64,000 nt of DNA, taken from NCBI RefSeq assembly GCF_019279795.1, contig NC_056740.1, forward strand, positions 224,570,274 through 224,634,273. The letters are read 5' to 3'. The translations under genes and the position numbers were made by a program. The DNA is from Protopterus annectens. Its lineage: Eukaryota > Chordata > Ceratodontiformes > Protopteridae. Below, one piece after another: positions 11,353-23,879 of this stretch; position 1 is the stretch's first letter; each line of letters starts with the position of its first letter. The notes beneath the pieces are model-generated. The model saw only the letters and a list, made by a program, of their open reading frames with translations, ran no database searches and was not told where the DNA came from.

Positions 11353-12130
11353 AAAAGGAAAGAAACCAAAATAGAAATGGCATGATGTGAAGCTAGATAT
11401 GCAAATAAAACGAACCAATGTTTTAGGAAACCTCAGTCTTATAGCATTACATGTTTGGAGGAAGGCAGATTTAAATAGCAGAGGGATTTAGGCTGTTGTA
11501 AAGAGGAAAAGTTAAAGAGATCAGTTTTTGCATCTATTTTTTTTTCTGTTCCTTATTATATAATTTAAGATGTGGTAGTACTTCGCACATGCATTAAAAT
11601 GATCTTACAAAAAAGTTTTACAGCCAGCTCTGAAACTCAGCTTTTCTAACTCTTTGATAGACTTTTTGTTGTCTGAGTTTGCATGATTAATAGCATCCAG
11701 TTCTCACCATTTCAGTTAGTACTCACTGCAAATATTTTCATATGTTTAAGTGAAAACTTACTCTGCAAATATTTTATAACAAGGAAATAGGTCTGTGGAT
11801 CTAAGGCCCTGGATGGCCAGTAGTAACCTAGTTGTAGAAATCAAAAACCTACATGTAGATCACCATGATGTAACCTGCACCATGTAGTAATATATTTAGC
11901 CATGCCTCTAGCCATGTATTACTGGCTTGGGTGAAAAAAAATCATTTGTACATCTTTTTTTGATAAAGTACAATTGTTAAAGACAGTATTATCCTCATAA
12001 AAATCTTCAAAAAGTTATTATTCTTCTACTGTGAATGCCAATAGTGTTGATTTGTACTTAATACACTTACTAGTGTTTAATATTGATTTCATTGACTAAA
12101 ATTGTTTTGTTAAACATTTTTTATACTGTT
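11353..12130. other. No recognised feature
   Basis: AT-rich sequence without a supported gene or repeat family. Confidence 0.4.
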
Positions 12131-12139
12131 CTATCTGCA

Positions 12140-12290
12140 CTTCTACTTGTATTATCCTGGGCTGAGCCTGAAAATAGTCCATTTGGATCAATGTTCTAAA
12201 ATAAATACATACATACATACATACAGACATACATATATACATATATACATACATACATACATACAAACATGCATACATACATACAAACAT
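12140..12290 (+). mobile_element. L2-like 3' tail ending in (CATA)n
   Basis: ATCCTGGGCTGAGCCTGAAA and the following AATAAATACATACATAC resemble the L2 tail at 7331-7410. The terminal repeat has expanded into a (CATA)n microsatellite at about 12206-12290. Confidence 0.55.
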
Positions 12291-12706
12291 AAAATGCTGT
12301 GCTTCATAATAAGCATTTAATAAACATTTGAGCTCACACATTAAAGGATGATATTTGCTCACTGTCACATACAAAGATGCATTCCTACAATAGGAACACT
12401 AGATTCTATTTGTAAACATTTGCCTATTTATGCTCAGAGTACACACGTAATAAAGCAAAGCATGACTTAACACTCAATTGTTTTAAGCTTCAATAGCAAA
12501 TTTAGAAGTGAGAAAACTGAACTGTTCACTGGTTGGATGGATGGTTGGATGGTAGAATGTGTGAATGGATGGATGTATCATTGCATGGAGACATATCCTG
12601 AAAGGCATATGAAATTTTGACAGGGCTACAAGTAAGGAGCTGAACATGCTGCTGGACAGTGAAAAGTGAACACATTCTGGAAGGGCAGAAGGGTAGAATG
12701 AATATT
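12291..12706. other. No gene; short GGAT-type repeat
   Basis: A degenerate TGGATGGATGGT stretch lies at 12533-12575; nothing else is supported. Confidence 0.5.
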
Positions 12707-13195
12707 GTAAGCGGTGAAACAAGTAACCTCAAACCACCAATGCTCTCCTCCAAAACGTCACAAAAAAGTGAAAAAAGAACCTCCGCTGGCTATACAATCA
12801 AGGGCTGCCCTCCAAAGCAAATCGAAACCAAATAGTAGAAAATATTATAACACAGGTCCACGAACACCAGGAAATCCAAAGTTCAAAAACGTTTATTCAA
12901 CGTACAAGTCCAACACAATAAAACACTGAAATGGGATTGAGCGCACTTTCATCTATAACATCCAATTCTGATGAAGTCTGGATGTTATAGATGAAAGCGC
13001 GCTCAATCCCATTTCAGTGTTTTATTTTGTTGGACTTGTACGTTGAATAAACGTTTTTGAACTTTGGATTTCCTGGTGTTCGTGGACCTGTGTTATAATA
13101 TTTTCTACTATTTGGTTTCAATTTGCTTTGGAGGGCAGCCCTTGATTGTATAGCCAGCGGAGGTTCTTTTTTCACTTTTTTGTAGAATGAATATT
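12707..13195. mobile_element. Fold-back element, Penelope-like ends, hammerhead-like core
   Basis: Two 205-bp arms (12760-12964 and 12979-13183) are inverted copies with three mismatches by eye, around a 14-nt loop. A 14-bp direct repeat (GTAGAATGAATATT) flanks the unit at 12693-12706 and 13182-13195, consistent with a target-site duplication. The right arm reads CTGATGA (12968-12974), 18 nt, then GAAA (12993-12996), then GCGC and later GAATAAA. That order is reminiscent of the hammerhead motif in Penelope-like element terminal repeats. The element has no coding sequence. Penelope origin and ribozyme activity are inferences. Confidence 0.6.
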
Positions 13196-13689
13196 CTATA
13201 AGGCATTGCCTGCACTGATATTGGCTCAAGTGGCATACAGATGATACAGCTGCCAGAGATGCTATTATTAGCACTGTTTATTACCCTATAACTGTGTCTT
13301 CAAGTACACAGTGTGACCTTTAAACAGGATAACTGATTTAGGTGGAGGGAAGTCAAGGTGACACACCCAATAAAAACAGAGCACCAGCAACATTACCAGT
13401 ATCCCCGTTTTTGTCATTAGATGCAATGAGTGCATCATACCCGAGTAAAGCTCACATAATAGCAGAGATTGTGTACTGTGATAACACATGACTACAATGT
13501 AAAACAGAGACAGCACTTGTCTGATACTCAAAATAGCAATGAATCTGAATGGTCTTACAGAAGAAATGGAGTAAACAGCATCACGTGCAACTAATATTTT
13601 AACTGAATATGTTTTTATGCAGTCTTGCTGTCACATAAGGCACTCCATCAGACGTATATCTGTGGAACCTAGAAATAACCATAAAAGTA
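13196..13689. other. No recognised feature
   Basis: No supported gene or repeat; the ORF at 13286-13531 (-) has no recognisable domain. Confidence 0.4.
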
Positions 13690-14335
13690 CCAAATAACCA
13701 TCATAGAGTGCAACGCCCCATTTGGGATGTACCTTACAAGACACCTGCAACAGTTGCAAAGACCACAGAGGTACTCCATTTCTTCTGTAAGACCATTTGG
13801 GATGTACCTTACAAGACACCTGCAACAGTTGCAAAGACCACAGAGGTACATTACCAAGAGGACAGATGCCCTATGCAGCTCGACTGAAGAAACTCCAGCT
13901 GTACTCGGTTGCATACCACCTATTCAGAGGTGATCTCTGCCTGACATACAAGGCCATGTCCAACCCAGAATTAATGGACATGCTCCACCTAAAGAAAACC
14001 TTATCCACATGCTCTAGGGATCTAAACCTTGCCACAATAAATAGGACGTGCTGGAGGGATATATTCCTGTCCCAGAGACTTCCCATGCTTTGGAACAAGA
14101 TTTCAATCTACATTAGGCAGAGCTCCTCGCTAACATTCTTCAAAAGAAACCTTGATGAGTGGATGGGAAACAGAAAGTTTACTCCAGGGATCACTTCAGT
14201 GGCTCTGCTGGACAGAGGCACAGGAAACTAATCTAAGGGGGCGCCGAAAGCCAACACATTCTGGCTAGGCTTATAAATGCCTTCGGGCAGATAGCTTAGT
14301 ACCTACCTATGAACCCCTGAACCTAAAAGCAGTAC
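13690..14335 (+). mobile_element. CR1-like LINE 3' fragment
   Basis: Translation gives the end of a CR1-like RT ORF: FGMYLTRHLQQLQRPQ, YAARLKKLQLYSVAY, FRGDLCLTYKAMSNPELMD, then LPMLWNKISIYIRQSSS, a stop at about 14229 and a 3' UTR running through CTAGGCTTATAAATGCC to CTACCTATGAACC. It aligns with the C-terminal part of the copy at 18.7-19.2 kb. 5'-truncated, with one frameshift near 13850. Confidence 0.85.
13718..13849 (+). repeat. 75-bp-period internal duplication in the LINE
   Basis: A 57-bp block encoding the FGMYLTRHLQQLQRPQR stretch occurs at 13718-13774 and again at 13793-13849 with no differences by eye, separated by 18 bp. It happened within this copy; the copy at 19.1 kb has a single block. 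Confidence 0.9.
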
Positions 14336-15633
14336 AACACAGTAACATGCACGAACTGGCATTCAGTGGTCCACTTAACTACAGTCATATATTCAATTAA
14401 AACTTGCAGCATTCCTGAAGGCATTTTGCATCTTAAACAGCAATGCATTATGAAAATTTAGGTTAAGACAGAAATCAAAAAAAAAAAAAAAACTCTAAAC
14501 ATAAAATGTTAAGACATCCCAAGCAATTAGTGAGTCAAAATATCATAGCAACAGACACATTTTCTGGGCTAGCATGCAGTCAAGAGTCTAGCCTAAATTA
14601 TTAACTGTCTCAAAGCATTATCCGGTTAATTAACTCACTCAGTGTTATACAGTACACAGATGAACAATGACAGAATCAAACCATATATTACAGGAAGTAG
14701 CTTGTAAACAGCCTTAGTTATATGTGTTAACTGACAGACTTTTATTAAATGTCAAGGATGGAAGCTTTTATTAAATATCAAAGATGGAAGGTGAAATCAG
14801 GGTTAACAGTACTAACCTTTGCAGTTGCTATACTCTTGGCATACTGCCATTGTGGATGCAAGTATATCATTGGTAAAAAGAAATAGAATGAAACAAAATA
14901 TTGTCAGTTGTGCACCAGCCACTTCACCGTTGCAGTCATTGCTATTGAAGCATGCTGCAAATGAACAGCTCAGCCAGGAAATTATGCAGCCATAGAAAGT
15001 GCAAAGACTTGGAAATGTGCACTGTGAAATCTAACAACTTGCTACTCTATTTTATTGAGTAATTTATGATGACATAGGAAGGTCAGCATAAAATATCTGA
15101 CTGAAACATGTACACTGCAAAATGCAAGAGTGGGACTCCGTCATAATGTATGAATGCAACAAAATCGACAACAGCCAATTTAACTGACGTTTCACGGGGT
15201 CGATCATCATGAGCATCGCTTCACTATGTAGCTCTGAGCAACAAATGTCTTGGTTTTCGTCAGAATTGGATTATATTACTATTCCAGGTAGTTGGCTTAA
15301 TTTTCAAATTACTGCCATGGCAGTGCATCTTTAGGGGTTACTGAACTCCTGAGTGCCCTGTCTTTAGACCCCCCCCACCTGAGCTGGTGGTGGCTCAGAT
15401 GGATGTAAAAGATCGCATGGCACTTATCCACAAACCATCTATAGTATTCCTGAAAATATGCTATTAGCCAAGTGTGACTAACCTGGTGACAAAGGATTAA
15501 CTAACTAACTAACTAGATATGTGTTAAATCTCCTTCATTATACAAGTGTATGCAGCTAATGCTGCTAGCAAAATTCCATACTATCTGTAATAATGTCTAA
15601 TAGGTTATAGTCCGATAGTGATTGACCAAGTTG
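14336..15633. other. No recognised gene
   Basis: About 1.3 kb of AT-rich sequence with one poly(A) run near 14479. No gene or known repeat family seen. Confidence 0.4.
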
Positions 15634-15785
15634 AGGGTTGGCATAATGGTTAAGTTGTTTACTTCACAGTCACAAAAGGCAAGGTTTGATTCTCACTAAG
15701 GTCAGTGTCTGGTTGGGTGATGGCATGAGATTAAGTTGCCTACTTCACAGACACAAGGTACAGTCATCAGTTCTAATCATTAGTC
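15634..15785 (+). repeat. Dimeric tRNA-like SINE remnant
   Basis: Two related tRNA-like units lie 82 bp apart. Unit 1 has TGGCATAATGGTTAAGTTG (A-box-like) and GGTTTGATTCTCA (B-box-like). Unit 2 starts TGGCATGAGATTAAGTTG and ends AGTTCTAATCA. Both share CTACTTCACAG-type central sequence. Probably a degraded SINE head in tandem. Confidence 0.5.
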
Positions 15786-15916
15786 ACTGACAGATCATTG
15801 GTTAGGTGTGTAGTAGTCTGCAGACTAATTTACATAGTATTTACCTATGAATCAGTTTGCAAAGTGCATCTTTCCTAATGACACTAATGCTGTTCAGTAA
15901 GAGTTGACACACAAGC

Positions 15917-16110
15917 AATAATGCCTGACAGGGTATTATTATGTAAATCACACCTGCCCAGGGATGTGGGTTTGGCCTCTACATCAGTGCAAAGGCATTA
16001 TTTACACAATAACACACGGCCTCTTGGGCATTATTATCTGGCATTATTATGCTTACAGAATGGGATAGCTATTAAATTGTTTTGTATTTTTTTTAATTAC
16101 TGTATATATA
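15917..16110 (+). repeat. Short repeat with AATAATGCC/GGCATTATT ends
   Basis: AATAATGCC (15917-15925) and its inverse GGCATTATT (16040-16048) bracket 132 bp. The sequence just right of it (ATTAAATTGTTTTG) also follows the similar unit at 33.14-33.3 kb, so the two are copies of one family. MITE-like, but not proven to be a DNA transposon. Confidence 0.4.
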
Positions 16111-16278
16111 CTTTTTAACATTTATGCTGCAAAATAATTCCTCTGCCTGTTTCAAATTTGCTGTAGTATGTTTAACTGTTATTAGAGGACGTATTTTACA
16201 TTCAAAATATATGTTTGGTAAGTCTTTAATGTTGAGGCACTCTATTTCTCTCTCATACATGTGCATGCACAAACGTGT

Positions 16279-16365
<87 letters not shown>
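16279..16365. repeat. (CA)n microsatellite
   Basis: Uninterrupted CA run of about 87 bp. Confidence 0.97.
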
Positions 16366-16366
<1 letters not shown>

Positions 16367-16820
16367 AGAAGTACCTTTAAAAACACACATGATTACTCTC
16401 AGTTAATAGTGCCAGCCATTGGAGGTTTCATACCTATATACCTGCCAATTGTTCAGATTTTTGCAGAATGACCAGATTTTTTGCCTCATTTTTTTGTCTG
16501 TTCCTCATAAGGTTTGTGGTTTTATGGCAAATCATTGAGGGTTGAAACTACTAAATAATGAGTTATATTTGAGTTACAGAATTTCATATGCTTCAAAAAA
16601 TGCATGTTAATGTAATTCCTGTTATTATAGCAACTTTCTAGCTTTACAAAAGCAATATTTAAAATCTGTCCCTATTTTTGAGTTTTTGCCCCTATTTTAG
16701 GCTTTGTCCGGATTTCTTGAGATAAGAGTTTGAGAGGTATGCATACCTCTTACTTGTAAATTACTTGCATCCATTACACATACACACACTTCCATTTTCA
16801 TGCACGCAAGCACCCATACA

Positions 16821-16826
<6 letters not shown>

Positions 16827-16906
<80 letters not shown>
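16827..16906. repeat. (CA)n microsatellite
   Basis: Uninterrupted CA run of about 80 bp, with shorter ACAC runs following to about 16975. Confidence 0.97.
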
Positions 16907-16908
<2 letters not shown>

Positions 16909-17194
16909 AATGTCTTGATCGATCTCACTCTCACTTTCATGCACGCATATACTCACACACACAGACACACACAGAATTTTCTATTTTTTTCAAATTTTTT
17001 TTGTTTGTTTTAATTTTACACTCACTATACAGCAAAAGCACTGCTTAGTGAGCTTAAAATGATGGAGGCCATTAGTTTTGTTACAGTCCAAGCTCCAAAC
17101 AGCTTAATATGCTGTCATGAAGTGTTGGACTCATTTTTCAGTGGGCATTACCTGTACATTAACACCCTACTGGGGAATGTTCTTTCTCCAATCA

Positions 17195-18125
17195 GAGAGA
17201 AGATGTACAGGTCGAACATTCTTTAAGGAGAAATAACTGGTGTCAAAGCCATGGACTAAAACTAAATGCCAAGAAATGCATAATATCCTTCTGGACGTCA
17301 GCCACCCCTGGTAACTATCAGATTCCCAACACACCCCTAAGAGTCAACCAAGTAGTCAGGGTCTTAAATAACAGTAATCTTGCCTTTGACCACCATATGT
17401 CTATGGTAGTGAGGAAATTATTCTACTTTGTGCAATTTAAAAACAACGGAGGTCATTGTTTCAACTGTATTTGGCACTCATCACACCTATCATTGAGTGC
17501 AATGCCCAGTTTGGTATGTATCTAACTAGGCATATCCAACAATTGTAATGTCCACAGAGGTTCCTCACTAAAAGAATGCATGGCATAAATAACATGTCCT
17601 ATGCAAACCACCCGAAAACCCTATCCTTGTATTTTGTCTCCTACAGGCTGTTGAGGGGAGATTTATGCCTGGCAAACAAGGCATTGTCAGACCCCACTCT
17701 GATGGACCTCCTGCATATCCTCAAAACAAACAGCCCCAGAATTACCTGTTCTAAAGACTTAAACCTTGCCTATGATATAAATAGGACCTGATGGAGAGAC
17801 AGGTATGTATTCCAGAGACTACCCCTTCTCTGGAACAGGCTCCCCATCTATGTGAAGCAGAGTTCCCCCTAGCCCAATTCAAGTGTAGCTTGGACAATTG
17901 GATGAGGAACAGGAAATCCATCCCTGGTTTAGCACTTATGTTTCTAATGGACACAGGCAGCCTGTAAATTATTTATCTCTCAGGCCCCTGCTTGTAAATT
18001 TTTCATCTCCCAAGTCCCCGCTTATGCTACCAAGGATACCAGAACTTGTCAGAGATTTGGAATGTATAGCCACATGTTTAAAAAGCCCCAGTGGTTGTTA
18101 GCCTAGTATACACCTATAAACCTTA
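17195..18125 (+). mobile_element. CR1-like LINE 3' fragment
   Basis: Frame-broken translation shows NWCQSHGLKLNAKKC-type sequence near 17235-17280, a FGMYLTRHIQQL-like stretch near 17510-17545, LLRGDLCLANKALSDPTLMD at about 17650-17710, and LPLLWNRLPIYVKQSS near 17820-17865. It ends with TTAGCCTAGTATACACCTATAAACC. This is a second, more diverged CR1-like copy on the plus strand; no intact frame. Confidence 0.8.
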
Positions 18126-18570
18126 GAACCTATATGTGGTTGTTTAGAAACTTCAAAGCTGTTAATCTGTTTGGAGTATTTTGGTTTCCCAAAGTCAAGA
18201 TAAAGAAAAAGGTAATAATTTCATAGACTTGATAGTTGGTGTCTTAGATTCTATCTGTATTTTTGGTGATGCTAATGTTTATTTTCAGTGTTACATTATC
18301 CAGTTTGTTAGCCCATTAATGTTATAGGACAGACACTATAATTCAAATAGCACCAGATAATCATCGGGCAAAGGATGATCTCAAAATTGATTAGATATTC
18401 TCTCAAACTTGCCTGCAGCATACTCAGTGCAGTTTGATGATCTTCAGTTGATTTTCATAACTTGAGTCTTGCACTTCAGTTATTGTTTTGATGGTATATT
18501 TTTACACATATCCCTATAATTTGATGTTTATGATACAAAAGAACAGAAAGCTACATCATGTCCAGTTATA

Positions 18571-18600
18571 GGTTCATAGGTTCATAGGTTTATACTAGGC
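18571..18600 (-). repeat. Octamer repeat at CR1 3' end
   Basis: On the minus strand the element ends in repeats of CCTATGAA. Related endings are seen at 50382-50408 and 52508-52530. Confidence 0.75.
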
Positions 18601-18682
18601 TATATGCCCTAGAGCATTTATAAGCCTAGCCCAAAGTTATGTGGCTTTCACCACCCCTTAAGTTTGAAAGGTACTATGCCCA

Positions 18683-21481
18683 TTAGTTTACCATGCCTCT
18701 GTCCAGCAGTGACACTGAGGTGATCCCCGGGGTAAACCTGCGATCTCCCATCCATTGATCAAGATTTCTCTTGAACAGGGCCAGCGAGGTGCTCTGCCTC
18801 ACATGTACCGGGATTTTGTTCCACAGCATAGGGAGTCTCTGGGTGATGAATCTGTCCCTCAAGCACGTCCTATTTATAACTGTGTTAAGGTTTAAGTCTC
18901 TTCCTCTTGTATTTCTTATGGATTTAGATTTTTTGAGGTGGAGCATGTCCATCAATTCCGGGTTAGACATGGCCTTGTACGTTAGGCACAGGTCACCTCT
19001 GAGCAGACGGTATGAGACTGAATAGAGCTAGAGTTCCTTCAGTCGGGCTGCATAAGACATATTTTTGAGACCCTTTATCCTTTTGGTGAGGAACTTTTGG
19101 GGCCTTTCCAATTGCTGCAGGTGTCGGGTAAGATACATTCCGAATGGGGCATTGTACTCAATCATTGGTCTGATGAGTGATGAGTACAGGGGAACTATGA
19201 CCTCCCTTGATCTAAATGTGAATCCCTTCATGATCAGGTGGGCAATGTAGAAGGTTTTTCTAACTACCTTGGCAACGTGGGTGTCAAATGAAAGGTTACT
19301 GTCAACCTGGGTCCCCAGATCCCTGATAACCTCTTCTGTGCTTAGTGGATTGCCACCTACATGGTAGCTAGGGGTAATCTTGTTTTTCCCGAAGGGTATG
19401 ACTATGTATTTTTTGGCGTTTAACTTTAGGCCATGGCTTTGGCACCAGTTATCCGTTTCTATGAGACCCTTCAGGAGGATATCTGTGTCTGATGTGTTTT
19501 CAACTATGGGGCCCAATTTGCAGTCATCTGCAAACTTTGTCAGCCATAATCCTCCTGTGTTTGCCTGTACTTCTGAAAAGTAGATGCCGAACAAGAGGGG
19601 GCCCAGGACTGAGCCTTGTGGGACACCACTTGTGACCGGCTTGGAGTCTGACATGGCGCCAGCCACTCTGACCCTGTGGGTTCTGTCACTTAGCCAGTTT
19701 GCAACCCATCTTGTGACGTATGGGTTTACATTTAAGTCGGTGAGTTTTTCTATGATACCCGAGTGGGGTATTGTGTCGAAAGCTTTTGCAAGGTCAAGGT
19801 AAGCTGTGTGGACTGCCTTGCCCTCATCAATGGCCTTGGTGACTGTTTCAAAAAATCAACCAAGTTTAAAAGGCATGATCTGCCCTTGACAAAGCCAAAC
19901 TGGGTTGGATCCAATGTCTGTAAGTCCCCTATGTCTTTATTTATGAGTTCCATTATGATCCTCTCCATAGCTTTGCAGACTAGGCTTGTCAAGCTGATGG
20001 GGCGGTAATTTCCAGGGTCAGTGGAGGCACCGCCTTTGTGAAGTGGGACCACAGTTGCCGTACGCCACTCCTTGGGTACGTATCCTGAGGTGAGGCTAAG
20101 ATTAAACAGCTGCCCTAACAGCGGGTTTAATTCCTCATTGAGTTCATGGAGCACACAACCGGGGACACCATCTGGTCCCATGGTCCCATACATGCTGTGT
20201 TTTTTGCCTTGGAGAGAGCAGTTTTCACCTGAGCATTTGAGATGTGTGGGAGGCTAAAATCCGCTGGGATAGATATCTCTCCTTTTGGGGGGGGGGGGAA
20301 TTTGCACTGAACCTGTCAGCCAGTATGTTGGCAATGTCTGTTGGTTCAGTGATTTTTACATCATTTTGAACTAATTCTGAGCATATCTGGGAGTTTCCTC
20401 CCAGGTTTCTAACATAGCTAAAAAAGGCCTTATGATTGTCTTTTGAGTCCTTAGCGACTTTTCTTTCAAAATTTGCCTTGGATGATTTTATGAGCGATCG
20501 TAGTTTTTTACTTATAGTGATCAAGGGTGTCTTCCCTTTTAAGGATTTTGCTCTATCTTGTAGTAGCTTTCTCCTTTTATTGTAGAGCTTGTTAATGGCT
20601 GGGGTCCACCAGACTGGGCGCTTGCCTTTGGTGCAAAGAGTCTTTGTTTTGTTTGGGATTGCCTGATCCATGCAGTCCTGGAGGTGCTGATAGAAGGCAT
20701 TTGTAAGTGATTCAGCTGTTTGGGTAGTGGTTTCTGCTGGCTCGGTGGCCTTGAAGGAAACCACACCAGTCTTAAGAAGTGTGAAGTTGGCTTTTGAGAA
20801 GTTTTTCACTGTGGTCTTTTTTATCTGGGGTGGGGGCAGGATGTGGACTTCCAGTGAGATTAGTTTATGATCTGATCTCATCAATGAGGGGTACACCTCT
20901 GGTGCTGAACATTGTGTCCCCATGTTCGTGATGATGAGATCTAGTATGTTTTCTCCTCTTGTGGGGATGGTGACTAGTTGTTCCATGGCATTTGAGTTTA
21001 TGAACTCTAGGAACCTTTGGGCTAGAGTGTTGGGGCTTGAGTAATGATCCCAGTCTATATTCGGGTAGTTGAAATCACCTAATATGATGGTGTTTGGAGA
21101 TACATTTATCCCCTTGAGTGTTTTCAGGAAAGCTGTGTGAGGTTCCTGAGTTTGAGAGGGTGGCCTGTAACATGCAACAAATTGCACAGCAGTCTTTCCT
21201 ACGGTTAATTGCACCTGGATGGTCTCCAATGCTTCGTACGTTGCCACCAACCTGGAGGTGTGGGTATCCTTGATGAATATGGATACCCCCCCTCCTTTCT
21301 TTGTGTGGTCCGGGTTTTGGGGCCGGAACGCATGATATGAGGTAAAACCTGATAGTGCCGGGGTGCTCTCAGGAGCCTTGAACCAGGTTTCAGTCACAGC
21401 ACAGACATCGATGTTCTCCATACTGAGAAGGGCTTCGAGTGCGTGCATCTTGAGGTTTAGACTTCTGGCATTGAGCAGCAT
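18683..21481 (-). pseudogene. CR1-like ORF2: endonuclease and reverse transcriptase
   Basis: The ORF encodes the enzyme that nicks target DNA and copies the element RNA. The endonuclease part (20225-21481) shows TETWF, GGGVSIF, CYRPPSQ, LGDFNYPNIDW and SDHKLISLE. RT blocks follow: NYRPISLTSL, TQFGFVKGRSCLLN (19750-20193), SGVPQGSVLGPLLFG and KFADDCKLG (19028-19666, catalytic DD), then the C-terminal LLRGDLCLTYKAMSNPE region (18683-19027). Breaks: a frameshift at the C run near 20290, a frameshift at an A run near 19853, and a TAG at 19028-19030. Both shifts lie in homopolymers, so assembly error is possible. Otherwise close to full length for ORF2. Confidence 0.88.
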
Positions 21482-21540
21482 TATCCTTAGTTTATTTATA
21501 TGCGTCTCCAGAGACTTTGAATAAGTTACAAATGCAGTAC

Positions 21541-22200
21541 AGGATCCCCCCTTAATCCTCCTCTACGCCCTCTTCTTATCCTTTTAAAAACAATACTGTA
21601 CCTCTCTTTGTCTCTCCCCCTCTGTTCCCTCTTTTACCCCCTTTTTACCCCCTTAAACTATATAAATCACTCTCCTCTACCCCCCCGTCACTCTTCCTTT
21701 TTTGTCACCATCTCTTTCTTCATTAATTTTGACCAACCAAACATATAGCTGTCTATGTTATCTGCGTTTTCCTCCTTCACTCCTTTCTCCTAGCTCACCT
21801 AACCTCTTAACTTTATACTAAATTACCACCCTTGCATACTCAGTTTCCATTAACTACTTTAAAACACATCAGTTGTACCTCTGCCTACCGTGTGCTCTGC
21901 CTCTAGGCCACTGTTGGCATCCTTCATACTTTTAACCCATACATTACTCTCATCTTGAAATTGAAAATATCAATCTTTGCTAAACTTGTGTATTAAATTT
22001 TACCTGTATGTACTAATAGATACAGTTTAATAATTTTAAAAATGTATATTATATTATATTTTCCTTTTTGGAATTATCTAAAGTTTTTCATTGCCTTTGT
22101 AATGAAGCTTTTCTATCCAGGCCTCTACTGAAAATGGGTCTTTTTGACCCAGTCAGACTTTCCTGGTTACCAAATGTCAATAAATAATCAAACAAATAAA
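21541..22200 (+). mobile_element. L2-like LINE 3' UTR and tail
   Basis: The end (22085-22200) matches L2 tails (GAAGCTTTTCTATCCAGGCC, CAGTCAGACTTTCCTGG, AATAAATAATCAAACAAATAAA). The pyrimidine-rich stretch before it resembles the UTR after the L2 ORF at 28.3 kb. The left limit is uncertain. Confidence 0.5.
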
Positions 22201-23094
22201 TATATTTCACTGTAAATTACTTTGATAACCTTGGTGATTATTATGGACAAATTTAAAGTCTTTATTTATAATAGTGTCTAGATCCTTAATGCTGGCCTTC
22301 ATTTTTAAACGCAGAGCATCTTCTGTGCAAGTGATGTCCACACTTTTCTTGCCAAATTATACCACAATACATTTATTACAGTTTGGATTACGTTTTGCAT
22401 AACATTCATGCATGTAATTTCCATATTCCATCAACTTTAAATAATTTAAAGGTGATGTGATAACAGCCTAACTTTCAGTCATCTGCTTTTTTACCTTATG
22501 TTTAATAACTACAGTAAAGACTGAAAAAATGCAAACATTCCCTAATTGCAAATTTAAAGCCTATGCTTTCTCATGTCTGCTTTGCCTTTATATCGAACCA
22601 CAGAAGTAAGATTTTCTGTTACCTGTTTTCAAAATTTAATACATCGCAGATTGTGTCCTAGTTTGTAGCTTGCTGGACTCAGGGAAGAGTGAAACAGTGA
22701 GTTCTGTGCTTTTGCCACATTTTCTGTTTTCTCTAAGCTTGTGTGACCTCAGAGACAGTATTGGGAGTGTGAAGGTTTATCCACATTTTTGGGGATGCAG
22801 AGGGGTTGCACCCCTACAACAAAAACATTTGTGTTTTTGCAAACTTGGAAGTATCACTGTTTCCATTTTGTGACCTTATGTTTTAGATCTTTAAAGTCTC
22901 CATAATTGTGTGTCAAATACATAATACACCATTATTCTTAGAGGATTCAACTTAGAGGTTTAGAGTTGCCTTATTTTAATATTACATACTTGATTATATT
23001 CCAGTTTTACCATAAAGGTATGCTATTTACCACATAGATAATTTGTCCATACTATTTTATTGTTGCATCTGTTTATCTATTGAAACCCATGGGC
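22201..23094. other. No recognised feature
   Basis: AT-rich; no supported gene or repeat. Confidence 0.4.
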
Positions 23095-23225
23095 AAAAGT
23101 TTCTGTTTTTAGGGTGACCCTTGAGCACTGTCTGATTGAGTGACTTGCTAAGAGTCACATATCAGGCAAATTGAGGTGGCTTGATTAAACCTTGTTGTCT
23201 TGACTACCAGACATGGCTCATTAAG
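23095..23225 (-). repeat. MIR/CORE-SINE-like remnant
   Basis: The plus strand carries GAGTGACTTGCTAAGAGTCACAT followed by a TTGATTAAACCTTGTTGTC stretch, recalling the reverse strand of MIR (TGACTTGCCCAAGGTCACAC and GATTYGAACCC). A related copy lies at 29.0-29.16 kb. Assignment is by eye. Confidence 0.4.
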
Positions 23226-23697
23226 AACTCATGAGCCTAATTCATTTGCATTATTGATAGACTATACTAAACATATTTAGTGTTACAGCCAATAAATTAA
23301 TCATGTAATATTCCCTCGCTCCCTATTGTACCCCACTATTTCAAAAGTTTTTCCCACCAAATTTGTGATATGAAACTATTTGTAGCCAGGTAATCTCTTT
23401 TTTTCAGTGATCCAGATTTTTGAACTGTTAATAGGATTCTGAGAATACAATCTAATTATAAACATAACTCATACAAATCTTTGCTGTATGGGTGTAGCTC
23501 CAGGTTCAGTGCATTAAATAGTCGTTTTTTTATTCATTCCTTCATTTACTCTTTCATTATCTGCTTAATCTAGATCAGGAATGCAAAATTGCCACAGGTT
23601 TTTCCAGAACTCAGCAGGAGCAAGACAGAGAAATACATTCTGTATAGGATGACAGTATGTTACAGGCTATACTCTCACACTCCCCTACACATGGCAT
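23226..23697. other. No recognised feature
   Basis: No supported gene or repeat. Confidence 0.4.

Positions 23698-23879
<182 letters not shown>

Larger units (their letters stand above)
18571..21540 (-). mobile_element. CR1-like LINE, about 3 kb, 5'-truncated
   Basis: Minus-strand copy with endonuclease, RT, C-terminal domain and 3' UTR in order. The 3' end (18571-18600) is a short run of the octamer CCTATGAA rather than poly(A), a hallmark of CR1. The reading frame extends upstream of the first ATG (21481) to about 21535, where similarity stops, so the 5' end, including ORF1, is missing. It is the best-preserved CR1 copy here. Confidence 0.9.

Noticed and set aside
13014-13274. Frames in the fold-back arms (12714-12929 and 13014-13274) as paired genes
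   Set aside because: They are the same arm sequence read from its two inverted copies; no domain.
16093-16471. Long frames of poly-Cys/Val or poly-Thr/His across CA/TG arrays (also near 24.6, 25.8, 45.6-45.9 and 48.6 kb)
   Set aside because: They translate only the dinucleotide repeat and short flanks; no gene signal.
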